Origin: Rhodeus uyekii
Taxonomy: Eukaryota; Chordata; Actinopteri; Cypriniformes; Acheilognathidae
NCBI GenBank assembly: GCA_037043235.1
Contig: JAWRVZ010000054.1
Coordinates: 4,006,501-4,070,500 of the forward strand
Length of the DNA stretch: 64,000 bases
Reading direction: 5' to 3'
Shown here: positions 12,976-24,900 of the stretch, piece by piece
How the letters are laid out: each line of letters opens with the position of its first letter
How positions within the stretch are numbered: position 1 is the first letter of the stretch
The notes under the pieces: model-generated
The model's database searches: none
Told to the model about the DNA's origin: nothing
The model's input: only the letters and a program-made list of their open reading frames with translations
Translations under genes and position numbers: made by a program

Positions 12976-14270
12976 AGTTGCTCAGGCCTCCAAAAGACAA
13001 GATCAGACCTTTAGGATAAACTTATATTATCTGCAGAATCAAAACAATTTTCAGACGGAAGCAATAAATTTCTATGCAGTCGATGCGCTACTGAACATGT
13101 GCTGCTTTTCAAGCACCTGCGCCACATTACACAGAGGAAGCTCTGCGAGTACAAGCCACAGGTTTCCCTTCACTCCACAGGAAGTACAGACATAGTCATA
13201 GTCAAACCTACTCATTAAGTGACTGATCATCATGGCAGTGTTAAAGTGTTTTTTGTAAAGTATCATATTTAGAGATCTGTATACTATGTTTCCTCTCCCA
13301 TTGACTTCTATTATGATTTAATCCTTACTGCGCTTAAATGCCAAGTCTGGTTATACCTCACATTTGATTTGTTCTTGTATTTTACATATACAGACAAATA
13401 TATAGGAATGTAATATGAATATTTTAACAGGATGCATTATTTGTACAATGAGGAGGGAACATATTCAGGGTGTGGATATATTTGATTCCTATAAAAATCC
13501 TTTTTCATGCCATTTTTTTTGGCATTATCGTTATTTAGTCTTATTCAGAATGTCTGGATTCCAATGGAGACACACATTTAAAATGACTTCTTTAAATGTT
13601 TTCATTACTACAATGCGTATTTATGTCTATATAATATGCTTTTTACCACAACAATAGTGATTTACAGAATCTTTATAATTAGTTAGGACACTTTTTAGGC
13701 ATGCAAAAGTTTTCCAACTGGACAATTTTATGCAATTAAGTATAGCATCTGTATATCACAAATAATGAAACCACTAGAATGAGTGGTTGTAAGGGAAATT
13801 TACCAATTACCTGGTAAAATCTTTAAAGATATGTATAAAATATCAGGTTGAGAACAATTATTTGATCGATTTGAGTCAATGTCTTACCTGGCTTTTGATA
13901 CAGCAGAAAATATTTTCAAATAGCTATAACCCTGGCCTTCTTAATAAATATAATCCATATAATGTAGACACATAAATTACTATAAATAAGCAAGCCAGAC
14001 TGCACTGTGCATATGAATGAATTTAAAAGTTAATCTATTTAACAAACCTCCTGGCGCACCTCGTTCCTTTTCTTGAACTTCCGACTAATAATCTGTAATA
14101 CCCACAAAGTATCTTATTTGTAGCAAATTAGGTAAAATTCTCAGACAGCAGAAGTGGTATTACAGCACTCTTGTTTGGTTGTTTACTTGTTGACATCAGT
14201 ACATTAACTTGAAAATTTATTTTTATCCTAAAAACATCAGAATCAACGCAACCTTAGCGTAAAAGCGCTA
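12976..14270. other. Intergenic, no gene seen
   Basis: AT-rich DNA between the transporter start and the end of the cby1 transcript. A 5' non-coding exon and promoter of the transporter must lie here, but I could not place them. No repeat family is obvious. Confidence 0.4.
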
Positions 14271-15149
14271 TTTTATTGTTTAGAAATATGGAGTTCACAG
14301 TATAAAAAAAAAAATAGACAAGGTCCACTTGCGAGAAGTTTAACAACTGGACAGAGAAGTCCAAATAAATAAAAGAAAAACTAGAAAATAAAGCACTATT
14401 TGCCAATAACCCGGCAACATAAAATCAGTATACTATTTATTCATGTCAATTTATTCAATAATATAAAATAAAAAGAGAGAAAAGAAACAACAACCGTAGC
14501 CGTTTAAATAAATGCCTCACACACCATAAGAAAATCCTCTTAAATCTGCATGTACACGTTTAAACCTTTACAGCTCTTGGCTAATCTTACTGTGGATCCA
14601 AAGACAGAGTGTGATTGTTTCCTGTGATTTGAATGCACATTCAGATCTACACAAGGAGAAAGGTGTTGGGGCTGTCACGTAAAAGCACTTACTAGAGCCA
14701 CAGGAATGAATGATTTGGTGTAACTGGCTATGAGAAAGTTACTGTATTCTAAACAGAAATATTGACCTTTGGCTGCTTTTTATGTCATCTGAAATAATTT
14801 AGTTGAATTCAACAGCATGTTTTCTATAACAATGATAGATATGAGAGCACTTTCTTTAAAACACTGTTGATGTTTTATGGCAATATAAACAGCGTGTAAA
14901 AAACAATGTACAAAGAAATGCTCATAAAAGATTACATGAAATTACATTAACCTAAATATTTTTGTTCAGTCACATAATTAGCATTGAAACAGCAAAAAAA
15001 AGGATCTATACAATAAAAGTTCTTAAACTAATCAATAACTGATTTATAAACATGGTCTTAAAACAGCTTTTCTAATTTCATTGAAAAACACATACATTGC
15101 ATACACACACAAATGCAAAGAGTGAATCCCCTTTATTTCCTTCCTTCCC
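14271..15149 (-). other. Probable cby1 3' UTR
   Basis: About 880 bp downstream of the cby1 stop, with a candidate AATAAA on the minus strand (TTTATT at 14272-14277). AT-rich, no exon. The UTR extent is inferred only from that signal. Confidence 0.45.
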
Positions 15150-15861
15150 TCATTTCTTTCTTCTATTCATATTTTCAAGTTCCTTTTGTATTAGATGCGT
15201 TTCTGCAGTTGATTCTGAAAGCTAAAGAAAAAATATTTTAAATCACTTTGCGCAAGGCAATTTTACCAACACATATCATTTTTATTATTTAGATTATTTA
15301 TTATTACTTGTAGATTATTTAAATGTTTAGATGTAGCTTAGCCTACATTTTTGTTAAGCTGTGATGGCTTTCCGCATTATATTCATTCAATACTCACCAT
15401 ATCAAGAAGAACCTCAATCTTTAGCCTGAGCAGATTATTCTCCTCCTCTAACTGTAGATTCCTCTTCTTCAGTCGCTGCACCTCTCTCCCTGATACATGA
15501 CCTCCTGACTCTGTGATTGACAAAGACATCCATTACATTCTTTAAACAGGCTACTAACTGTCATTGAATTAAATCGGTCTGTTTATTATATTAAGCAATA
15601 CCTGAGATCCATTGGCCATCTTCAAATTTAAAGCTTTGGCTGCCAAGAGTCATCATCGGGTATCCATATTCTAGACCTAATTCAATCTCCCGCGTTGATC
15701 GATCCAGCTGACAAAAAAAAAAAAGTTAAATGATGGTTTGGCCTCTAAATACATATCTTACCAACACAAAAACGTGTATTTACTGTATGTAGATTGGAGA
15801 GGGAAGCAGACTTTCGAGGAGGGGTTTTCTTGGGACTGAAAGTTTTGCCAAACAACGGCAT
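15150..15861 (-). CDS. cby1: Protein chibby homolog 1
   Basis: Four coding exons on the minus strand: 15861-15784, 15707-15602, 15510-15398 and 15221-15150, giving 122 residues (human 126). The protein opens MPLFGKTFSPKKTPPRKSAS. Ser20 lies in the RKSAS context known in mammals as the AKT site that recruits 14-3-3. A conserved central block (LDRSTREIELGLEYGYP) follows, then a leucine-rich coiled coil (LKKRNLQLEEENNLLRLKIE onward, about residues 75-105) used for homodimerisation. Chibby antagonises beta-catenin/TCF signalling and acts at the ciliary base with CBY-associated BAR-domain partners. The basic end (NRRKK) is compatible with the nuclear localisation signal of the family. No start ambiguity. 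Confidence 0.95.
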
Positions 15862-16589
15862 TTTGAAGTAAAAGTCCAACCTGCAGCAACACAAAACATA
15901 TTTTGTTACATGTTATTATTATTTTTAATCATTAATCGATATAGCCAACATATGATGACAGTGTCCAGATAAGGCTCTAATTACATCTTGATTTCAAAAT
16001 AAGAGAGGGAGACTACCGAGACACTGTCAGCTAGTAACAGACAAGCAGCTGGTTATAAATAAACAATATATAGATGGCACGCAACTGTGTTTGGAAAATA
16101 AATACACGTATAATGTAAAACGCTTACACTGCTGCTTCAGTTTCTCCTTACGATTGTTTCAACGTTGTTACTAAAAGCCCCGTGTAAACAAAGGGCTAAT
16201 TCCGGGGGGAGCCTAGCAACGCCGGAAGCTCAATTTTACAAATTAAAAGTACCTTTCCAAAAAATTCTAGAACCAAATACAGTATGGCGTTTTATAAACC
16301 ATTATATTATTATTATTATTATTCTCACCATCTATTTTGATTATTTTAATTCACTTTGAATTACTATTGTGTATGAAATGTGCTATATAAATAAACCTGC
16401 CTTGTGTTGCAGTAAAGCTAAAACAATAATAAACATTCCTAGCATATTCCTCACTGATCTCTTGTAAAGTAAATTAAAATACATATTTTGAGGCATGTAG
16501 CCTTTATAAAAGTCTTTCTGGTGAGCTAGAAGATTGGTGACAGTTCAAAGGTTCCTCATGTTCTTTTGTTAAAATATAATTGTGTCAGC

Positions 16590-17240
16590 TAGTGCGCTGC
16601 AAAAAAAAAATGAGTAAAAAAAATCTTGAAATAGGGCAATAAATCTTGTTTTTTCCCCTTCTAAGACAAATTAACTAGCCTAGAACTAACAGTAAAACAT
16701 TATTTTGCTTGTTTTGAGAAAATGTGCTTTTAATTTTCTTACTTAGAAAAAATTCTAATTTTTGTGATTTCTTTAAACAAATTAAATATTTTTTTAAATT
16801 TCACGGTATATTTAGTCACAGTTCATTCTGAAATCAGAAATTTCAACACATATTTTCTTTTTTAAAGAGCACAATGATTTTTAGAAAACAATGTTATCAG
16901 ATTCTGTCACAAAGATTTTTTTTATTTGTATGTTATGCTTCAATGTACTTTACATTTATTTAAAACCAACCACAAATTAAAAATGAAAAAATATGTACTA
17001 CTTATATAGCTATTACTTATATAAAGCAAGAATTGATTAGAATGTCAATGTGTCTCTTGAATGCAACGTAAGTCGCCAAATTAATAAATTAACTTGAATC
17101 TAGTTGTAATATCTAAATTTGCTAAAGTTAAATATCTAAATTTGCTAAATATCTAAAGTTTTAGGAAGTTTTTTTTCCAAGTAGAATTTTATCACCCCAT
17201 TGGCAGATAATTTTGCTTAATTTGAGTTTGTTTCCCCACG
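16590..17240. repeat. Degenerate dispersed fish repeat
   Basis: GTGCGCTGCAAAAAAAAAAT at the left and CACCCCATTGGCAGATAATT near 17195 resemble the two ends of a common teleost non-autonomous element built from AAATATCTAAA-type motifs. The TATCTAAATTTGCTAAA unit at 17110-17160 is locally repeated about three times. Assignment is from memory of the repeat type. Confidence 0.35.
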
Positions 17241-17556
17241 TAATTTATGTTTTATTGTATTATTTTTGCATGTAAATTTGTTGCAGTATGTCAAGCGTGA
17301 TTGTACCTGTATTTAGTTAAAAGATGCATTATTTATTTAAACAATTTATCTCTAAACTTCCCTATAACACAAATTGTATATAAATAAACGTATTATATTG
17401 CTGTGAAATCTATATAGCGTAAACAAATGATGTCCAACCTGAATACTGACAGATGTACCTGAATTAAAATAACAGTCATCACAGGCAATTTTACTGTTGT
17501 TGTTCTTTTATTTTTTTATTGCATAAAGAGGAAACATAATTAACAGTAAGAGAACA

Positions 17557-17596
17557 ACAACAACAACAACAACAATAATAATAATAATAATAATAA
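17557..17596 (+). repeat. (CAA)n(TAA)n microsatellite
   Basis: A compound trinucleotide run of about seven CAA-type units followed by about eight TAA-type units, in the upstream flank of zc3h7b. Confidence 0.9.
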
Positions 17597-17759
17597 TGGG
17601 GACATACAGACGTCATCATTGGTTGTGAGTTACATTAATTGAATCATCAATTGAACATTTTGTCAACAAAAAAAAAAAACATTTTTCAATGAAAGGTTGT
17701 AAGGTTTTAATAAAGAAAAACACCCATGCCCCTAGTGGATGAAAACACCCCTTTGAACA

Positions 17760-18620
17760 AAAACAGCCCCATCTCCTCCGGCTCTGCCTTCAGGACGGTT
17801 TAGTTAAACTTGAGCGCAACTCGAGGGAAACGAGTCAATGTGCACATGTTCTGTCCAGTGATTTGGGGAACAAATCGAATAAATTAAAAGTATGATTTTG
17901 AAAGAATAAAACCCCCAAATATTTTACCTGACATTTGAAGGGATTCACTGCTTTAACAAACAGTTCCCGGTGGAAAAGAAGATCTCAAGTCTTAGGTGGG
18001 TTGAATGTCCTCCTAGCAAGCCTGTTTTATCTCGCTACTTAGCTTATTGAAATGGAGACTAGCCTGTATTTAGCACTTTAATAACTAAGTTCTAATAACC
18101 TAGTTTCCATTTGATCCTATGGTATTTTAAAATAATAGTTATTAAGGCGCTCTCTCGCCAATTCTTTAAACTCGACCTCGCTGCAGCGTAGCTTGCTAAC
18201 TGGCTACCAGGAGAATTTTAAAGAGATTTTTATACGATACGGCGCAGAAAACGTCCGTTAGAATTGATTGATAAGATGTTAAACTTTAGAAATATGTTTT
18301 AGACGCTTGTTGGTACTATTCTGCGCTGGTATATAAAATCCGTCATTGATATTCATTTGTGTAAACAAACCTGAAGTTGACAGCATTAGCGGGCTAGCCG
18401 AGCGCTAGCTAGCATTAAAGCTAACGTTAACCCGAAGCCCTTTTGCAAGTCAACTTTCTCATTATTGTGTTTCAATAACAGTTCCTTTCGACGTTAGAAT
18501 GTGTTGTGTATTCTAAGTGATATTGAGGAGTGTTTCAAGCGTCGTTGATCGATTGGTGTTAGTGGTTTTTGATTTCTCAAGTCCGGAGTGAGTTGCATTA
18601 ATGGGTGTTTTTCGTAGGCG
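17760..18620 (+). promoter_or_regulatory. Probable zc3h7b promoter and 5' non-coding exon
   Basis: The region is more CpG-rich than its surroundings. At 18382-18432 there is a dense cluster of GCTAGC/GCTAAC/AACGTTAAC palindromes. The first coding exon has its acceptor at 18963-18964, just before the ATG, so at least one 5' non-coding exon must lie upstream, most simply here. Start site and donor were not resolved. Confidence 0.4.
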
Positions 18621-18966
18621 AGATCGGGGATGTGCTTTCATTTGTTTATCTCATATTTTAGGCCTTAGGCATTAAATTTCTGCAATACATACTGTTTGTG
18701 CATAGTTATTTTTTAGTTGCCATCATTGTCCTTGATTAAGTCTGGAAAAATTGTAATGTTTAGTCTTTACATGAGTCATTTTTCTTTCACCCCAATATAT
18801 GTATCACTTGCTAGTTAGATTGATGAAAACCCATATAACTGAAATGTTTTCCTGTTTTCGTTTTAGAAAACCACATAGTAATTGTATGTTTTTTCCTTTA
18901 TTCTTATTTTGTTACATCGTTTGTCTTCATAATGGTAATTTGTTCTGATTGTGATGCATTACAGCT

Positions 18967-21900
18967 ATGGATCTAGAACGACAGAAGCGCAAGGAAGAAA
19001 TTCAGAAAGCTTTGGGATTCATTCAGTAAGTTTGAAGATTTCTATGGTGCTTTTCCGATCTACTCTCTGTTCTTGCATTTATCTGATGAAGTTGCTAAAT
19101 TTATTTGTCTTTTTGCCACAGGTCATCTTTGCCTTTCCCAGAACCTGAAGGATATGAGGTCTGATTTATGTTTAATATCTCTGAAGAAAAAATGCCCCAC
19201 CTAGATAATCCGTATTTATTGTATTTCATGATCTTAATTTAAATGGAAAGTCTCTTTCTTTCTTTTGCAGGCATTCCTGACTCAGCTAGTATGTAATTTG
19301 CTGGATGAAGGTAATGCAGTGTATCGTGATGGAGAGTGCAGACAGGCAGCAGTCCATTACGGTGAGGGTGTGAATGTAGCTCGCTATGCTCAGTCTGAAG
19401 CGCTGGTCATTCCTCCTGAGCTGTTAGAGAGCCTTTATGTGAACCGGGCAGCTGCACATTATAGTCTGGTAAGTGTGTACGATTTTGATTGGACAATTGG
19501 TTATTGGATGTTAAAATCTATCACTGAAAACAGAGGATTTTAAAGAATTCAGTAGGTGCAAATTATCGTGTTTTCTCCAAATCAAACTTTTCTTGTCTTG
19601 TATGTTTAGGGGGAGTACGAGCGAGGAGTGCAGGACTGTGATAGCGCACTCTGTGTGTCAGAGGGGAGTCGCAGAGCGCTCTACAGGAAGGCACTTTGTC
19701 TGAGGGAGCTGGGCCGACTTAGAGAGGCTTATGAGTGTGGCACTGGATGCCTATTAACTGCTCCTCACGTAAGTATTAATATGCAGAAGCAATTAAAACA
19801 TTATTCTGCAGTTTTTATACTGTTGTGTAAAAGTTGGGGGCAGAATATATATATATATATAGATGAACAACAAGAATTTTTTTTGGCTAAATGTGTTTCC
19901 ATCAAAGTTTCTGCGCATGTTTTTAGACTATGTTTAGACTCGCTGTTTCCATCCAGTGTTTAAAAAAAAACATATACCCATATAAAATATGCATATAAAT
20001 ATAGATGGATAGAAACATAGCTACTGAAGACTGGACTAATGGAAAAAATTCAGCTTTGGCTTCACAGGAATAAAATACATTTTAAAATATATTACATTTG
20101 AAAAGTCATTTTAAATTATAATGTTTTATGATTAATGTTTTTTTTTCTGTATTTCTCATCAAATAAATGCAGCCTTACTGCCCATAAGAGACTTTTCTCA
20201 AAACAAAAGAAAATGGTCATATTGACCCCAAACGTTTGAAAATTTGTATATTATATGTATATATTGTATAGTATATGCAGTTAGAAATGTTAATGCTTTG
20301 TTGACAATTCATCTAATGCTAAGAAAACATCGTTTGCTTGGTTTGTTTTACACAGGACAGGCAAGTCGGCGAGCTTGCTCAGGATCTAGCTAACAAACTT
20401 GGTTTGAAAATCCGCAAAGCGTATGTCAGCCCTCAGGTTTGTCTTTTAGATTAAAATATTGATAATATTCTTAATATATAATTGTACTTGTCCTTATATG
20501 ATTTTTCTTTTTCTTTTAGCTTGATTCTACATCACCTGGGGCAGACAGCAATGGAGAAACTAATTCTCACACAGGAGAGGCAAGTTTTTATTGTTTTAAA
20601 CTGATCTTTCTATATTGGTTAATAAAGTAAGATAAAATGTTTTGGTGAAATAAAAGCTATTTTGTGAAAATGAGAATTGCATGCTTTGGGTTAAATTAAC
20701 AAACCTTCTTGCTTTCTTTCCAGACCTCCTCAAATGGTCTTGAGTCTTTGACTGATATTGGATCAGGTATTTATATATAGCATATCCGTACATATAGGGT
20801 AATTCTGTGTCAGCTCAACCAGAGGTCCCTGGCTAAAAATAGATTTTGATCTTCTTTTTCTGTTGATAGTAAAAACAAGACTAATTTCTAGTTTTAACAT
20901 TATTTGATCTTCGGATATTCTTCTTTGAAAGATAAAAAAAGTATCAGCTGTATGCAGTGACCCACATTTGTTTTTTGACCACTGAAAATGAGTACAATAT
21001 ACCAATTTACTTATGGAGCCATGTTGCTGCCATGTTTCTAAGTGATGCAATTATATTACTTTGACTATAATCATTAAGTCAGTTTATTCATCTGTTTATC
21101 CCACAGACTTAACAAGTGCCCAATGCATCCCTGCCCCCCTGGCCACACCAATCCCAGTCAGTGATGACCCACAGATTCCCTCACAGAACCCAGTTTTGCC
21201 CCAAGACATGCCAGAAAGCCCAAGCCAGGAGCCGTCGGGGCGGGTGCCATACTCTGTGCCTGTGTCTGAACACATGGGTGAATGTGTGATGAATGAGGAC
21301 ACCTCGTGTCTGGACACCTTGTTGGAAAATATTCCCAAAGGAGCTGAGGTCAGCGTGGTGAGTGTAATCGAGAGCTGCTTTGGATTGATCAGTGTAAAAG
21401 TACTTAATATTTTCTTGTCTCTCCATCAGAACCCAGTTCAGGGCGCCATTCCCACTAACCTACCAAACACTGCTGTGGGTTTGAGACCCCCATACTCTCC
21501 GGGTCTCCCAGCCTCCTCGGCTCAACTCTCGGCTACATTTTTCAACTCTTCTATCAGTTCACTCCCCCCACTGGAGCCCTTCTCAGTGCTAGGTCAAAGT
21601 GAAACCTCTTCCCAGACGATGGACTCCCTTGGCTCCTTTAGCTCTGGAGCTGGAGACACTGCAGGGAAGGGCGGGTCTGGATCACTGAGTACAGGAGGAC
21701 TGGATTCCCTCTCTGAGTACACACTTCCTGGTGAGTGTTTTAACTGATACTTGGTGTGTGATACTAGCGTTCAAAAGTTTGTAAAGATATTCCTTTTATT
21801 CAACAACACTAAAGGCACGTATAACACTGAAAAGTTCAAAAGAACAGCATTTATTCAAAATAGAAAGAATCCTGGAAGAAAAAAAGATTCATGGTTTCCA

Positions 21901-24900
21901 GAAATATTTATCAATTTAACATCTGTTATCAACATTGATGATAAGATTTTTTTTTCTTGAACAACAAATTAGCATATTAGAATGATTTTAAAGAAGAGAT
22001 ATGACAGTAAATGACAAAAAGCAAAGTGGGAGAGAGAGAGAGGGGGACAGGATTGGGAAAGTTACCTGAGCCAAGAGGTTTTTGGCGCCGACAATAACAA
22101 TATATTTTATCAAATGAATGCAGCCTTGGTGAGCATAAGAGACTTTTAAAAACGCTAAAAAAACTTTTGAATGTTAGTGTACCTTTATTTGAATAATGCA
22201 GAATCATTTTGATATTGATAACTTTTTTTTTACATTTTTAAAAGCGTTTTTATCCCATTAATGTCTTTCCTTACAAATCTTAGGTGGACGAATCTCTCAC
22301 AGTTTCATCCCCAGTTTGCGTAATCATAATGCTGCCAATGCTGTGAGTCTTGACTGTTCTTACTCATGATGTAAATTTCGTTAAATGTTCGTAACCCTGC
22401 TTTGCGATCACCTTGTCAGAGAACTGTCCTTTGCTTCCTGCAGAATGGCCCAGTCGGTACCAACCTTTCTTTGCTGTCACGAAACCCTTTGGCTGCCACA
22501 CATGAGTTCAGACAGGCCTGTAATGCTTGCTACAGTCGCATAGGTACTGAGTCCCTTAATGTGTGACATGAAAAAAGAGGTACATATTGGAACTATTCCT
22601 GAACATGTCATCCCAGTCTGAAAGATGTGGATTTTTTAAAATTAGGTTCTCGGGTCATGGACTACAATTATCAGCCTGATGCAGCGCATCGCTGCAAGAG
22701 AGATGTGTTGCTCTGTCGCCTCAAATCCGCAGATGACCCCACCTGGAAAAGGGTGCGACCCCGTCCAGCTCGTAATAACTTTCTTGGGGCGTTTGTTCTC
22801 TGCAAAGGTATGTCTTGGTTTATTGAAGGCTGTGTACTGAATAAATGTCTCAATGAAATTTCCAATGATTAAATGATTGTTTTTTTGTTATCGTTCTGTC
22901 TTTGCAGAGGTACAAGAGCGTCAGGAGTGCCAGTATGGTGAAAACTGCACTTTTGCCTATTGCCAGGAGGAGATAGATGTGTGGACTCAAGAGAGGAAGG
23001 GAGCTCTAAGTCGTGAGCTTCTCTTTGACCCTCTGGGTACCAATGAACGACGGGCCCTCAGTGTCACCCGTCTCCTTCAGCTCCATATGGGCATGTTTAT
23101 GTTCCTCTGTGAGGTAATGTGCACCTTCAACCTAGAAATGTTGCATTCTTGTTTAGAAATGCTAACTTGTTATGCTGGTGTTCTATAGGAATGTTTTGAC
23201 AGTAAGCCTCGAATCATTAGCAAGCGAAGCAAAGAGAATCTCGCTGTATGTTCCAACCTCACGGCACGACATCCCTTTGATGATAATAAGTGAGTAATCA
23301 TTTTATCCTTTGCTGTATTCACACTTTGACTTGGCTCACTTTGCAGCATTTAATTGGCCTTCACATTACATCTCTTCTCATATGTTTGTCTCTTACAATG
23401 CCGTACAGGTGCCTGGTGCACGTGGTTCGCTCAGCAAACGTGCGTTACAGTAAAGTGCGCCCTCTTCACCCACTCTGCCAATTTGACGTGTGCCGCCATG
23501 AGGTGCGCTATGGCTGCCAGCGGGAGGACAGTTGCTCCTTTGCACATTCAGTCATAGAACTCAAGTGTTGGGTGCTTCAGCAGGACACAGGTACATAAGA
23601 CATGCTGTAACAATATTTGTATCCATGCAGCCTATTTATTAAGCTTTTGTTTATGCTGGATTTAAAAAAAAATGTTTGGTGGCCGTATTTTGCAGTGTGC
23701 CATCCGTTAATTTCAGAAAGTTCACTTAAAGTGGTCAAATTATGCTTTTTTATTTGGATGTATATGGTCTACAAAGTTACAAAGCTCATAGTGTCTCACA
23801 AAAGTTTTTATTTTTCTAACATAGAACACTGACCAAGGAATCAATGGTTAAGATTTATTTATAGCTCTGTTCCTGAGCAGTACAACTGAAAGGTTTGCTT
23901 TTGCACATCGGATTTTAAAGATGTATATGGATTTTTTTCTGATGTATTTGATGCACTGGGTCAGCTGTTTGAATTCGGTGCATTTCGGATGTAATAGTGG
24001 AGCTGCAATAATGTACAATATGTGAAAAATGTTTTGATTTTAGCATTGAAATATGTTAACATTCTGTTACAACCAATAAACAAAATATTGAACATTTAAA
24101 ATAGCATCATATGACCCCCTTAAATTTATAGATTTAAATTTATGCTTTTATCCAAAGCGACATATATTGCATTCAAGAAACACATTGACATTCTAGTCAG
24201 TTCTTGCTTTCCCTGGAATCGAACCCATCACCTTGCCGTTACAAGCGCCATGCTCCACTGTTTAAGCTACAGGATAGCCTAATGTTCAAAAGTTTGGGGT
24301 CAGTAAGAATTGTTTTTGAAAGAAACTAATCAAAAGTGACAGTAAATTCATATTACCAAAAATTCCAATTGAAATAAGTGGTGTTCTATTAAAATTTCCA
24401 TTCTTCAGAGAATCCTTTTTAATATTTGTATGGTTTCCTTATAATAAGAAATGTTATTTGGCTGCTGAAAATTCAACTTTGTCATCACAGGAACTTTTTT
24501 GAATAAATTAAAGCCGAAAATGTTAAATTACTGATTGTACTGCATTTTAAAAAAATGCCGTCTTCATGATCATAGGAGACTTTTTAAAAACCTTTAAAAA
24601 AAAATTGAACAGTGTTGGGCATTACTGTCATTTTCGGTGTCATTTTTTCCCCATGCCCTAGTTTATCACTGTCATTGACTGTAAAAATAAGCTGCATCTG
24701 TTTTTGTCTGTGCTTATTTCTTACTGGTCAGGTATTACCCATGAGGAAATGGTGCAAGAGTCAAAGAGACACTGGCACCGATTGGAACAGAATGCACAGA
24801 GACAAAAGGTAAGGCTTTTACAAAGAGCACCACTGTGTTGACACACAAACGCTCATCATTGCTGAAATCTAGTCTTTTTATTTGATTGCTTTTTGTTTGG

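Larger units (their letters stand above)
15862..17755. other. Divergent intergenic region between cby1 and zc3h7b
   Basis: It holds the cby1 5' region (CpG-bearing stretch at about 16100-16230) and AT-rich DNA. No additional exon is supported. A degenerate dispersed repeat occupies about 16590-17240 and a microsatellite lies at 17557-17596. Confidence 0.45.

Noticed and set aside
24240..24283. tRNA gene on the minus strand (GGTTCGATTCC B box with anticodon-like loop)
   Set aside because: The acceptor and D arms do not pair and the sequence runs into a SINE body and tail; it is a tRNA-derived SINE head.
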